Part shown: positions 37,442 to 49,917 of the stretch, one piece after another
Layout of the letters: each line of letters opens with the position of its first letter
How positions within the stretch are numbered: the first letter of the stretch is position 1
Origin: Favolaschia claudopus
Taxonomy: Eukaryota; Basidiomycota; Agaricomycetes; Agaricales; Mycenaceae
Length of the DNA stretch: 64,000 nt
NCBI GenBank assembly: GCA_037176885.1
Contig: JAWWNJ010000082.1
Coordinates: forward strand, 1,116,001-1,180,000
Reading direction: 5' to 3'
Translations under genes and position numbers: made by a program
Notes under the pieces: model-generated
Told to the model about the DNA's origin: nothing
The model's database searches: none
Seen by the model: the letters and a program-made list of their open reading frames with translations, nothing else

Positions 37442-38317
37442 ATGTTCACCAAAGTCTAGTCAGTTTTTGCCAAACTTCCTCGCCTCTTGGATTTCTTAAA
37501 ACTCACTGGTCGTGTGCCCACAGTCTTGGTCTTTCCCTGGCTGTCAGCGTAGCGGCGCTGTCCATTAATACGCCGAACGACATCCATTCGGAGGGTACAA
37601 CGACTCTTACCTGGACCAGTGACTCTTCCGATCCGTAATTCGATCGTTTTCGTTGTCTTTGGGTATTCGCTCAACCTCGAATTTACCATAGCGTCTTCTC
37701 GATCGAGCTGAACCACCCGTCTTTCGTATGTTGTACTCTTCTTCCAGTATAGAACCTATCATATATCATGGCTAATGTATTCGTTATAGCACGAAGCTCT
37801 CGCGATCGCCAACAACGTCAACCCCGGCGACAACAACAGGACCATCACACTACCGCCCTTGGCCGCCGAGTGTGTATCATCTTCCTTCCTCTCCCTGCAC
37901 CATTCGCGTCTGGCAGTTGCGAGATCTTGCTGATTGGTAATTCTCTGCTTCAGGGACAACTACACCTTGACGTTCGTCAATGTCACCGACATCAACGACG
38001 TTTTCGCGACGAGCAACAGCTTCTCTATCGGTGCAGCCGTCAGCCCGAGCTCCGGATCCCCCTCCGGCTCTGGATCGAACAGTGGTGGAAGTCCCTCTGC
38101 GTGCGTTTTTAATCATCCCATCCTCTCAATTCTCGCTAAGCTGAGTCCCTTCTTTACCAATCGTTGCAGAACCGCCCCGCCTTCCTCCAGCTCCGGATCT
38201 CAATCCTCGCCATCCCCTTCGACATCCGCCCCTCCCAACGGAGCTCTATCCGTCCGTAACGCGCCGACAGCCGTTATCGCTGTTGTCGGGATGACCGTGG
38301 CTGCTCTCGTGCTTTGA
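37442..38317 (+). CDS. Kre9/Knh1-like, Ser-rich GPI-anchored cell-surface protein
   Basis: Six exons in phase: 37442-37458, 37524-37634, 37692-37725, 37790-37869, 37954-38100, 38170-38317; 178 residues. The tiny first exon plus exon 2 gives a clean signal peptide (MFTKVYLGLSLAVSVAALS). The folded part, INTPNDIHSEGTTTLTWTSD...FSIELNHPSF...NYTLTFVNVTDINDVFATS, matches the beta-sandwich style of fungal Kre9/Knh1-like secreted proteins. A Ser/Gly/Pro-rich stalk and a C-terminal hydrophobic segment (AVIAVVGMTVAALVL) end the chain without charged residues, as in GPI-anchor signals. Likely a cell-wall or membrane-surface protein; the link to beta-glucan assembly is known only for the yeast family namesakes. 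Confidence 0.78.
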
Positions 38318-38904
38318 GCTCCGGGAATATTGATCTGGATATTTCGCGCCCGATCGGCTCACCGTCGTTATCATCTCGGTGTAAAACGGACTCTAATTCA
38401 TTTAGTGATTCACGGACACATGGACTCACGCCGCCATCTATGTATTTCCGCCTGCTGTAGCCACTCTTCATGAGGCCGAGGCACACTGACTCACTGTGTG
38501 CTTCGTCACTCTTCTTTATATAGTCTTCTTGCTGTTGTTGGTCTCATAGTACGTTGCAAAAAGAAGTTCACATACCATTTCAACCTTCGCGAATCGCGAA
38601 TATCAATCGGCGTTGTATTTTCAGAAAATCTTCCTCTTGCGGCTGATATGCGAACAAGAGACTAAATTTATCTTGGTGAATTAGTCTCCAACTCCTCAGC
38701 TCGAATAAAAGACGTGGTGCTTCGCGACGCGACGTTGAATTCTCATTGCGGCTATTTCTGATCGGAATTTGCCGCAGCGGCCTTCCACGTGAATGCCCGC
38801 CTCTTGTTCTCCTCCTTCACAGTCTCGCTTGCGTCTGAGTTGCGAAAGGTGTAGCACAGCAGCCTAAATTCCAAAGTGTCTGCCTCTCAAGCATTTGACT
38901 TCTA
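38318..38904. other. spacer left of the second transposon
   Basis: 3' flank of the Kre9-like gene and the insertion site. The left copy of the duplicated target (TTCTA/CTTCTAG) is at 38899-38905. No gene seen. Confidence 0.5.
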
Positions 38905-38954
38905 GTGGGGACCGGCACCGCCGTGGACGAATCCGGCATGTTTGCCCGTGTTTG
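38905..38954. repeat. left terminal inverted repeat of the second transposon
   Basis: Pairs with 42785-42834; 46 of 50 positions match, the four differences being at repeat positions 25, 41, 42 and 44. Confidence 0.9.
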
Positions 38955-39426
38955 GTTGGCAGGAGCCCTTGGTTCCGGTTTTCAAATCCCTAAGGCTTTT
39001 TCCACAGGCGTTGTACCTCTAAAATATGGCTGAGACTTTTGTAGTAAACAAGCACGAAAATGGTCTCCCTAAGCCAAATTCAATTTTTTTCGGCTCTTGG
39101 TATGTAGGGATCGCGTCTCCGCCGCGAACAGGATCTTCCGAGAGTAAATCAACCGAATTATATAAAATTCTCTTAGGCAGGCTGTAGCCATGTATCATAC
39201 CTACAAGTTTTACAGCGAAAGTTAGACGCTATGTGACGCAGGGAAAAAGCTTTAGGCTGTCGATTGAAGACATCAAACGCGCTATGTCACAAGTGTGACA
39301 CTCATTGATTTCCCAGTCGCGTCCTATCGCAACTCATTTTCTGCTTGCAATACTCCTCCCTAGGACAGGATTCTTGGCTCATAACATACATGCAGCGACT
39401 GACTAGGCTCACCGACGCTTTCCCGC

Positions 39427-42400
39427 ATGCCTCGGGTCCCTAAATCGACTTCTAGACTTCATGACGCTGCTCGACAGGCCCGGGAGGCGAAGAAGCTTCT
39501 TTCGGATGATAGTGACTGCGAGAACGTTCCTCCCGACAACCCTTCACCTCCAGCAAACCCACCGTCACGTAAAAAGAAGACCCTGTCAGCGCAACTAGCG
39601 GAAAGCAATGAACGGATCACGGAGCTTGAAGGAACGGTCACGAACCTAGAGGCAGCACTCGGACGACTACAGAACGAGTTCGACGAGCTACAAAGACAAT
39701 ATACTGCACTGGCTAGCAAGAACGAGGTCACGACAATTGCACACAACGCTCTGAAGAATCTGAAAAGGAAAGCCGATGTTACCTTCACGGAGGAGCTGCG
39801 GAAGAAGAACAAACGGATAAAGAGGCTGGAGAAGGAGCGCACCACCCAAACAGAGACTTCTTGCACTGAGCTAACGAAACTCGACGACACTCTCGACGCC
39901 CATACTCAGAAAATAGCCGAATTGGGACGGGATCTTGCGTCTGCGCTCAACGAACTGGTACTGCGGGATAAAACTATCAAGATACTTCAGGACACTGTAA
40001 AGACAAAACAGTCCACTCTCACCGTGACGCGGAAACACCTCTACACTTCTCAGAAGAAGAACCATCGTCTGACTGTGGCGCTGGGGCAGATACGAAGTAA
40101 ATACAAGGACCTTCTTACCTGGAATCCAACCCTCCATGGACAATTCACCACTGCTGCTCGAGAGCTAGCTCGTCGTCTAACGCAGGCAGGATGTGCTGCC
40201 GAGAAGATTGCATACGCTGTGGAGAGCTGTGCGAGCGCATTTGGGATCAGAATCTCACGCAGTTTCATGAGTGCAAGGACAGTAGCGCGAGCGATCGACG
40301 AAGGTGGGAAGTATGGCGAGATCCAGTTGGCGCGGGAGATTATGGATGCTCCAGGTGCAAGATCTGAAAAACTGTATGCTCAACCGCTAACTTGATTCAG
40401 GTTTTGTCGCGAGTTCCGATGGTACCTCGTTGCGCGGTCTCACCATTGAGTCGCGCCACATCACTCTTCTCACCCCGAGCTATGAACCCGGAGTCGATGA
40501 CGCAGACCAGTCCACTTGGACCCATCGAACACGTTTCCTGGAGGTTGCCCCCGCTCTTGACCATACTGCGCAGCGTCAATTCGAAGGAGAGTCGGAAGCT
40601 GCTGCTCGGGTGGCGACTGTATACAGCAACAGTCCTTTGGCAGCCAAAGAGCGACGGATAATGGACAAGAATGATTATTGGCGGAAGAAGATGGGGGAGA
40701 TGAAGGATCATGCGGCGGATGGGAAGAAAGGATTCAAAATCTCGGCGGACTATAAGAAGGAAGTCATTGTCCGCGACATGGGAAGAGAAGCTCTAGACGA
40801 CGAAGATCTCACCACAGGTCAAATACTCCTCAGCGTTCTCGACGTTAAAGATGCAGACTTGCTCGCTGTAGGCAGAATTTCGACCCAACAATTGGCTGAA
40901 TTGTACGTCCTATTCACAGTTTATCCGCGACTTATTCTTCTCAGGTCGACTGAGGCTCGATCCCAACTTGCTGAGGCGGCGCTTGAGCTGAAGATTGGCC
41001 AGGAGAAATTCGACTTGCTTTCGCCGGAGGAACAACAAAACAAATGCACTCATATATTCGGAGGATGCTGCTGTCACAAGGATCTAAACGTCGTCAAATA
41101 TGGCTACCTGTCGATTCAACGCGCTTACGATGAATACGGACTGCCGCCTCCCCTTCTCCTCCCCAACAAAGCTCACGCGTCCACAATCCGAGTTGGAGCT
41201 GGCGACAACGACAGCGAGGCGGCGGTACGGAACGCCATAGAATCGAGCACTTCCGGCGCCATCAAGCTGCTACAACTCATCGGCTCACTCCTTCAGCACA
41301 GGGATAAAGAGCGAGGCTATCAAGATAAGTGTGGAATATTCATGCGAGAACACAAGATGGAGCTCTTCGATCTGGACGAACCTAGCAGATTCCCCGACGT
41401 CTCGAATAACCGATATGGCGCCTACACTTATGCAGCTGCAGAAGTGGTATGTTTCCACACTTTGATTCATCAACTCATCCACGAGACCCTGGACGGCAAA
41501 ACCAATTCTGGCAAAGCCAACCATGTCGAACAGAATGTCCTCAATGGGCTGGCGTGTCCGGTTACAATGGCGGAGATGGTCGCCTTGGCGCTGTATGGAG
41601 CATCGGTTTCGTGGCCGTACATGGCCCAGGTCCGCACCACGAAGGAGTCTCCTGTGAACTTGCTGTCGCTAACTGATCTGCATCGCAAACTGCCTATTTT
41701 TTGCTCCAACATCGCCGCCCACCCTTACCTTCTCTTGGACCCAACCGCCTCGCCAGACCAGCTCACAATCGACGGACGTCCTTTTGGCAACAAATTGCTC
41801 TTCTGGTCCATTGATCAACTCCGTCCCCTCCCGAATCTCTTCCTCGTCATCTCTCGGATGTTCTCTGGCTGCGAGACTGGCTGGATCAGATTCACTCCCG
41901 AGTTTCACATCGGAGGCACTTTCGACACACTCACCCCTTGGCAGCGTGCTTTACTTCACATCCCGTCTACAAACGATCGCAATGAAGGCGCTCTTGGGTC
42001 GAATACATCGTTCTCACGGGATAAACCCAACTCCAGCCCTCAGTCTTTCTCCAATCGCACCCGAGCGGAACGCAACAACACCGAAGCTTTCATCAAAAAA
42101 CACTGTGATGCAGCAGTCGAGAAATTTGTGATGCGGGAAGTGCGAAAGGATGGCAAGTTGAGGCTGCGCACGAAATTCAGGAAGGCTTTCTTGGCTTTCC
42201 AGCGAGACAAAGCGGAGAAGGGGCAGAAACGACGAGAGAAAGCGGCAGCAAAAAAGAAGGCCACCGAATTCCGGCTAGCGACGACCCACTTGGAGCTCAA
42301 CGTTGATGCCATCCAAGCGATGACTTCGGTTAAATTGAAGGGGCAACTGGAGGTCTATCGAGATGTGTTGAAGGACGAGATTTTGAAGAAGAAACTGTGG

Positions 42401-42635
42401 AAGGACATGGCGACAGTTGCGGTGCGCCGAACTTTGGTACTTGAAGCTCGAGCCCGCGAATTGGCTCGCCGACGGTGAGTACTACGCTGCCGGCGACACC
42501 TGCTGACATATCATCCACAGAGAAAATACCCTTGTAGTTCCCGCTAACCCCTCTGAACCGTCAGAAGATTCTATGGTCATCGATGAGTACGGATATTGTG
42601 AAGGTGATGATGCTGAATGGGAGGACATGAACTAA
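39427..42635 (+). CDS. Putative transposase of a large unnamed mushroom family (1024 aa)
   Basis: Four exons in phase: 39427-40354, 40401-40902, 40945-42474, 42521-42635; 1024 residues, no break. The start is the first ATG of the frame. Residues 50-235 are coiled coil (Leu/Glu/Lys heptads), then a helix-turn-helix-like segment (TQAGCAAEKIAYAVESC...SFMSARTVARAI) that may bind DNA. The core has landmarks suggestive of an RNase H-like transposase: VASSDGTSLRG (first Asp), FGGCCCHKDLN (a C-x2-H...N like the C/D(2)H motif of hAT and relatives), DVSNNRYGAYTYAAAEV (position of the usual TRWxS motif) and STNDRNEGALGS (candidate last Glu). A basic helical region and an acidic C-terminus close the chain. 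It is the only gene between matching inverted repeats, hence the role. Intron 40903-40944 is in frame and stop-free. Catalytic residue assignment is tentative. Confidence 0.8.
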
Positions 42636-42784
42636 CTGATTACCAACTTACGATATTAATTCAAAAATTGGGGAGCTGATAGATATTGGTATTATAAACA
42701 TATTCTACAGCGACAGCTAGATGTATAAATGGATGTGGAAGCCGGAATGCGAGGGAACATGGGTTTCGAGATGCTAGGCGGGAG

Positions 42785-42834
42785 CAAACAAGTACAAACA
42801 TGCCGGATTAGTCCACGGCGGTGCCGGTCCCCAC
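42785..42834. repeat. right terminal inverted repeat of the second transposon
   Basis: Reverse complement of the left repeat at 38905-38954 with four differences; followed at once by the target copy TTCTAG. Confidence 0.9.
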
Positions 42835-42839
42835 TTCTA

Positions 42840-44971
42840 GCGTGGCTTCCTTCGACGTCAAACATGAACTGAACTTGAATGAGGCTGCAATTGAGTCCGA
42901 CCCGATTGCCAGGGCTGTTTTCTGCCAGCTCTAAGACTAGACTGGAGCTACAACTCGGAAACCTCCGTCGGCCAACTGGCTGCCTGCTTCCAGATCAAGG
43001 TTTCGCGGCGCTCGTATCCTCTCCTTCTACGCCAAAGACGTGAACCACTTGATGATCTGGGTTTTTGGAGACGTCCCGTCTTCTTCGACCTCAGGCTTAT
43101 CCGCTAACTTCAAACGAAAGTAGGTACCAAATGGTAAGGCCCGTCGATCAGAACGATATTCTTCCTTGAGAAGAGATTAAATGTCTCACAATTTGCGGAG
43201 TTGAGAACTTACTCTTGGACGTCTCCGGCAACTACACGGCGGGCGTGAGTTGTTTCTATCTGACGTATACAACCACTGCTTGCCCTTATCGCCGTAGAGC
43301 TTCTCCGAAATTTCTTCTCTTCTCCCGGATCTAGAGAAATGTTGGTATGATCGGGACGCTTACCAGCGGGAAAGTTTTGTGGTGTTGCCTGCTACTTCCA
43401 CCGAGAGGCTCGTAACCGGCGGTAGTTGCTTTCGGGCGTTAAACTTCCTTCAGTTTTCAGATCCACACCGCAGTTTCCCCAAGACAAACATGGCTATGCT
43501 CAGTTCTCCAGCGCCAAACGAACGAAGAACACCAATTCAAGCGTACGATCAGGGTATTGAATTCAGCACCGTTGTATGCAGGATGGTGACGGTCATTCGA
43601 GTCTAACCCGGGATAGCCAACCTAGATCAGCCCCGGTCAGAATCAGAAAAGCACAGTGATTAAGGAAAGAAATACCATTCTGGTCAGTTATCAATCTGAA
43701 CTGCTGACAGGTCAACAACACTTTGTTCACCACCTCAACAGATAGATGTAACCCAAATCTGCAGGTACGCGGCGATCAGACCATTCATTCAACGGTAAAG
43801 AACTCAACATGGCCGCTTCTTACGATGGCACGCGATAGGAGGTCCAGACGGTGGACTGGTCTAGAGCACGGCAAAATTTCGCTCTTCCGAGCGCTGCGCT
43901 GAATAAAAAAGTCCTATACATCGGCGCGGGTATCACCTCCTCAAGTTTCCGTCTCAAATCCGGCTGGGGTAGCAAGTGGAGTGGGAGGAATGTAAACCGG
44001 TCGAAATCGCGTCTGGACTCTGTGCACAAGGTCGCGGCTAACAGTCAGAAGGCGCGGGGCGGATAGCTTCATAATTTACCCCGCACTCGCTTCACTTGCT
44101 TCGGGGTCAAACACAGAACGTTTTGCGTCCGAAGACCAAACAACCCTCACTGTCGTGCAACCCGGCCTCTATTGCGAGAAAGTATTATAAAGAACGATTG
44201 CCGCCGGAGGCCCAGACCGGCTCAAGCAGTTTCTATGTCAGAGCCAAAAGACAGCCGACTCCAAACCGACAACCAAAGAACCACTCCGATGGTAATACAC
44301 GGAAAAAGGTACAGCTGGTTCTATCCAAGAATACAACGATTTTTCATTTCGGTGGCAACAAAAATAATACTACTACAACGATCGCCGTTCATCTGACCCA
44401 ACCTTCCTCCCGTCCAATTCTACCCAACCAACGGCGTTCGGTGTCGTGTCAATACCATACCATTATATACGTATATGCGTGTGCAAGTAACAAAGATAGA
44501 TGCGCAGGGGACCAACAGCAATGCAAAGCGAGGACAAGAGAGGTAGGTAGTGTGAGAGATAGCACAAACAAAAGCAGTGAGGAGTCTAATGTGGGCGAAC
44601 AGATAGGTGATACAACGTGCGTGTGCGTAAGATGCGAGACAGACAGACAGACAGACAGACAGATTGCGGATATATGAATATATGAGGGATGCGAGGCCCA
44701 ATTCCAAGTCGAAATAAAAACGTCCAAGGAAAGATGCCAAAAACAAGATGGATGAGATAGATGTACAGTTTTGTGCTTGCGTTCGTGAGTGCGTGAGTCC
44801 GTCGGCGGTCGTCGGCGGATTTTGAAGTTGTAGGTGAGGGAAGAAGTCAGTCGATTCGTCCGTGTGTGTGAGACTTGAATTTTGATTTTCATATTCTGGA
44901 GGCCGAGGAAGACACGAAGGGCGATCGTGGTGCCGCATAAGGTCGAGGGGAGTGGGCGAGGGGAGCGGATT
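42840..44971. other. gene-poor spacer
   Basis: No gene recognised on either strand. The right part is the 3' flank of the large minus-strand F-box gene and holds a GACA microsatellite. Confidence 0.4.
44638..44662. repeat. (GACA)6 microsatellite
   Basis: Six uninterrupted GACA units in the 3' flank of the F-box gene. Probably length-variable. Confidence 0.85.
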
Positions 44972-47900
44972 CTAATCTTCTCCCCTCGCGAAGCACACAC
45001 TCCCGCCCCAACTCGGCGCCAACACATCCTGGGCGGCCATCTGCCACGTCCCCTCGAACGTGTCCCGGCCAACGATATTTCCAGAGATGAAGTACGTCGC
45101 GAGACCCAGGGTCCGGTCACGCTGTGGGACGGACAAGGCAGTCAGCATTTAAATTTACGAGAGCGTAAGAGATAAGAGAGGAAAGGGAAAATGACGAAGG
45201 GAAAATGGACCCACCGGCCGCATTATGAGCCCGATCAGACCGTCCCAGGGCCTCACACGCCCGGAGTATTCGTAGTGGTGCCAGGCCATCCCGTGTCGCG
45301 GGTCCGTCTATAGTATATGGTCAGCGTCACTGGACAAAGGATATGGGACGGCGTGGGTGAAGATAGGTGAAAAGATGCCACGGACGACAGTGAGACGAAA
45401 AGAGGAACAACGTTCACAGGCGGCATATCCCCACCGGCATTGCGAGAGGTTGAGACTGCCCGACAGAGAATCGAGTGCAAGAAAGAAAGACCAAGCGAGG
45501 GGGTTCAATGAGACCTAACCCTAGGACGAGAGTCCGTTTGAGAAACCAGAAACAGGGACGCATAGGGAAAGAGAAAGAGACAAAGAGATAGACACGAAAC
45601 AGGTTGACGAACGAGAATGAATGGGGAACGTACCTCGCCGCTGAAAATGACGTCCTGCACACCGTCGCATTCCCACTCAGGATGTGCTTGCCATTCAGCC
45701 CAAGAGTCATTTGACGAGAAGCTCTCCGAGGAGGGCGATTGTTGAGAGGAAGACAAAGGTTCGGAGCCAGCAGGGTAGCCACTGGAGGCACGACTGGAGG
45801 CACGTTCCCTCGACTGGCTGGAGTCGGAGTAGCTTGTGTATTCCTCCTCCTCTTGCATTTGAGACTCGCCCGAGCCAGACCACTCTTCATCTTGTGTCTG
45901 TACCGACTCCCGAGAACCAGAGCCAGATCCGAAGCCACTCGAATACGCTCCCCCCGGCTCCACTTCCTCTTGTTCCCACTCATCGTCATCCCCGCCACTG
46001 ACATACTCTCCACACCTCTCCCTATCATGCGCCGGATGCTCCCCCGCCTCCCCTCCCGCCTCGTAGTACACATACGCCTTCTCCTCTTCTCTCCTCCCCC
46101 ACCCGAAGGCACTATCCCCACCACGACCGGCCTGCGGCACCCGAACCTCCAGCTTCCCCCCTCCGACACCAACGACGCGCGTCCCTGTGGGAAGCCACGC
46201 TGTACGCAGCCCTTCGTCCGCGGTTACGCTGTCGGGTGGGGGGGCTGGTGCGGGGTCGGTGCCGTGGAAGCTGGAATGCGAGATGGTAAGTGTAATGACG
46301 AGAACGAATGATAGCAAGAAGGAAGAAGAGACGACTGACCTCCAATGCTCCCGAATGCGTAGGTACACTGGCCGTGCTGCAGCAACAAAGTCATCTCGTG
46401 GAAGCCCGCCTTCGGGGAACGCGCCGCCAGGGGTGTCGATGAGAGCGTTGTATGCCAGCTCAGAGGGCATCTGGCGATGGTGGTTAGTAGGTAGTTCGTT
46501 GAGGAGAATGATGGTGGCCAATAGACGAGGACATAGCGACGAAAAGGGACAAGTAATGATAGACGGAAGAACAGAGAGCGAGGAAGCGCATTGTGTCTGA
46601 ATAGTGAAAAGTGCAAAAGATGGTCGGAAGAGGAGAAAGAAGAACGGGGGACGAATGCAATGCGGGTACACACACGAAAGAAATAGGCAAGAGAACACAA
46701 GAAAGTACAAGACACGACCACGAAAGAGCCAAGAAGCACAGAAAAACAAAAGCAAAACACGAAAGCAAGGAAAGTCAAAACCAAGTAATCCCTTCCTGAA
46801 ACTCACCAACATCGTCCCCGCCCACAACCCCGCAAAGCTCCCCAACGCATACACCCGTCCAATCCGACCCGGTCTCGTCACCGACATCGCCCTGTCCTGC
46901 GTCTGCGGGGAAGCTGCATGGACATCCGCCCTTCCCTTGCCCTTGCCGTTCCCGTTCCCACTCGACAACGACGAAGCACCAGCACCACGAGAAGAAGCCC
47001 GAGAGGACCCATGAAAGCCCCCGTCCTCATACGAACAACATAATTTCGCCCTCCACCGATGCGTCGCCCATCGATCGGCTCCTCTCCTTCTCTTCTCCTT
47101 CCCCGCACCACCATACTCCTCATCATCATCCAGCCCCGGATCCACACCCATCTCCCCTGCCTCCCACTCCCTCTCCACCTCCCGCTCAACCCCGCTCCCC
47201 TCCGCATACGTCCGCCCCACAGGCATCGCCATCGCCACGCCCGCACCACTTCCGCTCGCTCCTCCTCCTCCTCCTCCTCCAACCCCATCTCCAGCTCCGC
47301 CCGCACTTGCGCTTCCCTCGCCCGAACCTTGCGACGAGGAGGAAGCAGCCGCGTCTTGCGCTTGCGAGGAATAACTGCTACTCGCCAATGAGGCACCTCC
47401 ATCCTCAGAAGAAGAAGTAAAAACGGCAGCATCATCCGCTGCGGCCGCCGCAGGCAACGACAACTGCCGCTCGAACCTGACTACGGGTCTTGCGTTCTTC
47501 TCGTGGATGTCTTCTTGTGTGGGCCCGATGGGGGGTGGGCCGGTGCCGCCTGTGCGAGAAGGGAGAAAATCGTGTTAGTAAGAAATCAAGAACCGCATTC
47601 GTAAGAATAACGAATCGGGGAGGGGGAGTAGGAGAGTGAAATGGAGATCGAAGAGCGAGAAACGCGAGTGATACTCACCCCCCGCCAAAAACCGCCTCCC
47701 CGCCTCCTCCCGATCCCTCGGCAAATGCGGCGGCACACCCATCCTCGCCCCCGCCTGCATCCGCGCGAAAAACAGCAACCGCGCAGGCGGGGCCGCAAGG
47801 AGTCGGCTGTGCGCTTGAGCTTGCTTTCTGCTTGCTCGTATTCTTCCGTCTTCATGTCCGCCGATGCTGCTTGACGAGAATCCTGGGCTTATCGAACCTC

Positions 47901-49917
47901 CGCCGCTGGAGACAGCCGTTTTAGGCGTAGGCACAACTACCGGCATCCCCGCTCTTGCGGCACCACCACCTCGCCCTGGAAGTGGCCCCGCAAGCGGATA
48001 CAGAGGGTACGGCCCATGGTGCGTCGGTATCGTTATGCCCCTCTCCGAGTCGGCGTCGTCCTCCAGCGCATTGAATGCCGAACTCGCGTACACCGTGGGC
48101 AGGAGCGGGACGGTGTAGTGGTGGGGCGGGGCGAGGGTCGATGGGTACTGTCAGGGAGAAGGCATCAGAATTCGTCGATCAGTCAGGTTGGGTAGGCCAT
48201 AAGATAAGGTCGGCGGGATAGAGAGAGCGAGGAAAGCGGGAGGAGTGAAGTAGAGACAAAACGAAAATCACGAAGGGCGTTCACCAAGGCAAGTAGGAAT
48301 AAGAAGAAGAACGAAACAAATAGATAAAGCGATTCGAAATGAAAATGGAAGAAACCCCCAGAGAAAAAAAAAACTCACCCGAAACGGCGCCACGACCAAC
48401 GGCAGCAACAGCGCCATAATATGTCTCCGCAGCTCCTCCGGCTCCGCGCGCAGAGTTTCTGACGATGCATAATTAATTTCAAACACCCTCCAAATGAATG
48501 AAAGAAACCCACCTCCCCCCTCGAAAAACCACCCCACCCACAGCGCCGCCGCGCCGCCCTCCGCGTCGCGCGGCCAGCCCCGCTTCCACGCCGCGTGCGC
48601 GTGCTCGGGTGAGGTTTGTGCTTCGGCGAGGGATTCGGCGAGGACGGAGGGTGGGTAGGTGTGCAGCTGGAGGTGGGGGTTAGTGGGTCAAAATAAGAGG
48701 GGGAGAGGAAGATTGAATGGCATAGAATAGAATGGGAGGAGGAAGGAGGATAAAGGATGGAGGGTGGAGAGGGCCAGTGAATGTAGTGGGTAAGTGAGAG
48801 ATCAATATAAGATTCAATGGAGGGGAGGGGAATGGAGGGGAACGAGGGAAAGCGAATGGATAGGATAGGAAAGTAAAACGGTAAAGTAATCACGAAAGAA
48901 TTGGCAACATAAAAACACAAAAACGAGACACTCACATCCTTCGCCTCCCGATCCCCAAACCTCCCACAATACAGCCTCTCCCTGACGTATCTTAGCGCAA
49001 AGGTGCGAGCGTTGGCCCAGGCGAGTTGGCGCCGGTTTTTCCCTTTCGTGGTGAGGTTGGTGGGGAGGGTGAGTGTGGTGAAGGAGGGGGAGGCTGGTGG
49101 TAGATAGGTTAGTAAAGTACGCAGTCAATTCGAAAGTGAGGGGAAAAGGGGGGAGGATAGACGAAAAGACGCGATGAAGATAAAAGTACAAATAAAAATC
49201 GAGATATAATGAATAGAAACGCTCACCCTCCTCGCCACCAACAACCCAATCCCTCCCAACGCCCTCCCCCTCCCACTCATCCTCAATCAACATCCCATAC
49301 GCGACCTTCAACGCCCTCACCGCCCCCGGCGTGAACGGGTCCCCCCGCCGAATCACCGATAACGCGAGACACCGCGTGCGCAGGACGTGCGCTTCGTAGC
49401 TGGATTTCGATTTTGAGTATTTCTGCTTGCGGTGCGCGTTATTGGATATCGGTTGTATAGATGGGGAGGATGAGATTGAGAAGGACTCGACGAGCGGCGC
49501 GTAGGGATATCCTTCGTATGGTATGTACTCCGGTTCCGTTGACGACGAGTAGGGCGAAGAAGGAAAGGTGAATTTGGCCCTTGCGATGCGCGCCCAGAAG
49601 CTCATATTTCCGCCGTCTCCCCATCCCCATCCTCCTCCTCCCTCACCCCCTTCCCAATCACACGACGTAGAGCCCCCGCCCAGCCTCCCCCACCCACAAA
49701 CCGCATACACCCTCCGACACACGAGCAGGAACGGCAGCAGCGCCGCCGGCGGGCCGAGGTTGGGCGGGCGCGTGGCCAGGTGCAGCGCGATGAGGGTGAG
49801 GAGCTCGGGTGGCAGGGCGAGGAGGGTCAGGCGGGGGTTCGCTGTTGTCGTCGTCGGCGCTGTCGTGCTGAAGGCCGCCGATGTGGACAACGTGGTTATC
49901 GGTGCAGCAGACGCCAT
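44972..49917 (-). CDS. Large F-box protein with long disordered middle
   Basis: Minus-strand gene from ATG 49917 to TAG at 44974-44972, about ten exons, roughly 1000 residues; not every splice site was fixed. The N-terminus has an F-box (LTLLALPPELLTLIALHLATRP...LLPFLLVCRRVYAV). Ordered blocks then alternate with low complexity: LAWANARTFALRYVRERLYCGRF, HAAWKRGWPRDAEGGAAALWVGW, YPSTLAPPHHYTVPLLPTVY, WRAKLCCSYEDGGFHGS, GRIGRVYALGSFAGLWAGTML, MPSELAYNALIDTP. The C-terminal block reads GRVRPWDGLIGLIMRP...LGLATYFISGNIVGRDTFEGTW, a layout I know from mushroom F-box proteins. Long Ser/Gly/Glu-rich stretches lie between. Probable SCF substrate receptor; substrate unknown. Several introns are long and purine-rich on the plus strand. 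Confidence 0.75.

Larger units (their letters stand above)
38905..42834 (+). mobile_element. Complete TIR DNA transposon of unassigned superfamily
   Basis: Long terminal inverted repeats: GTGGGGACCGGCACCGCCGT opens the left end (38905 on), and the identical sequence opens the right end read as reverse complement from 42834. Over the first 40 bases there is one mismatch (G/T at base 25), and 46 of 50 match. Flanks read TTCTA (38900-38904) and TTCTA (42835-42839). Because the outermost repeat base pairs with the flanking base, the duplication can also be read as CTTCTAG (7 bp) with ends starting TGGGG. The 3930-base element contains one intact plus-strand gene and short non-coding ends (about 520 bases left, 200 right). 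Intact gene and near-identical ends suggest recent activity. Confidence 0.92.

Noticed and set aside
46604..47014. Lys/Arg-rich plus-strand frame
   Set aside because: Antisense to introns and Ser/Gly-rich exons of the large F-box gene.
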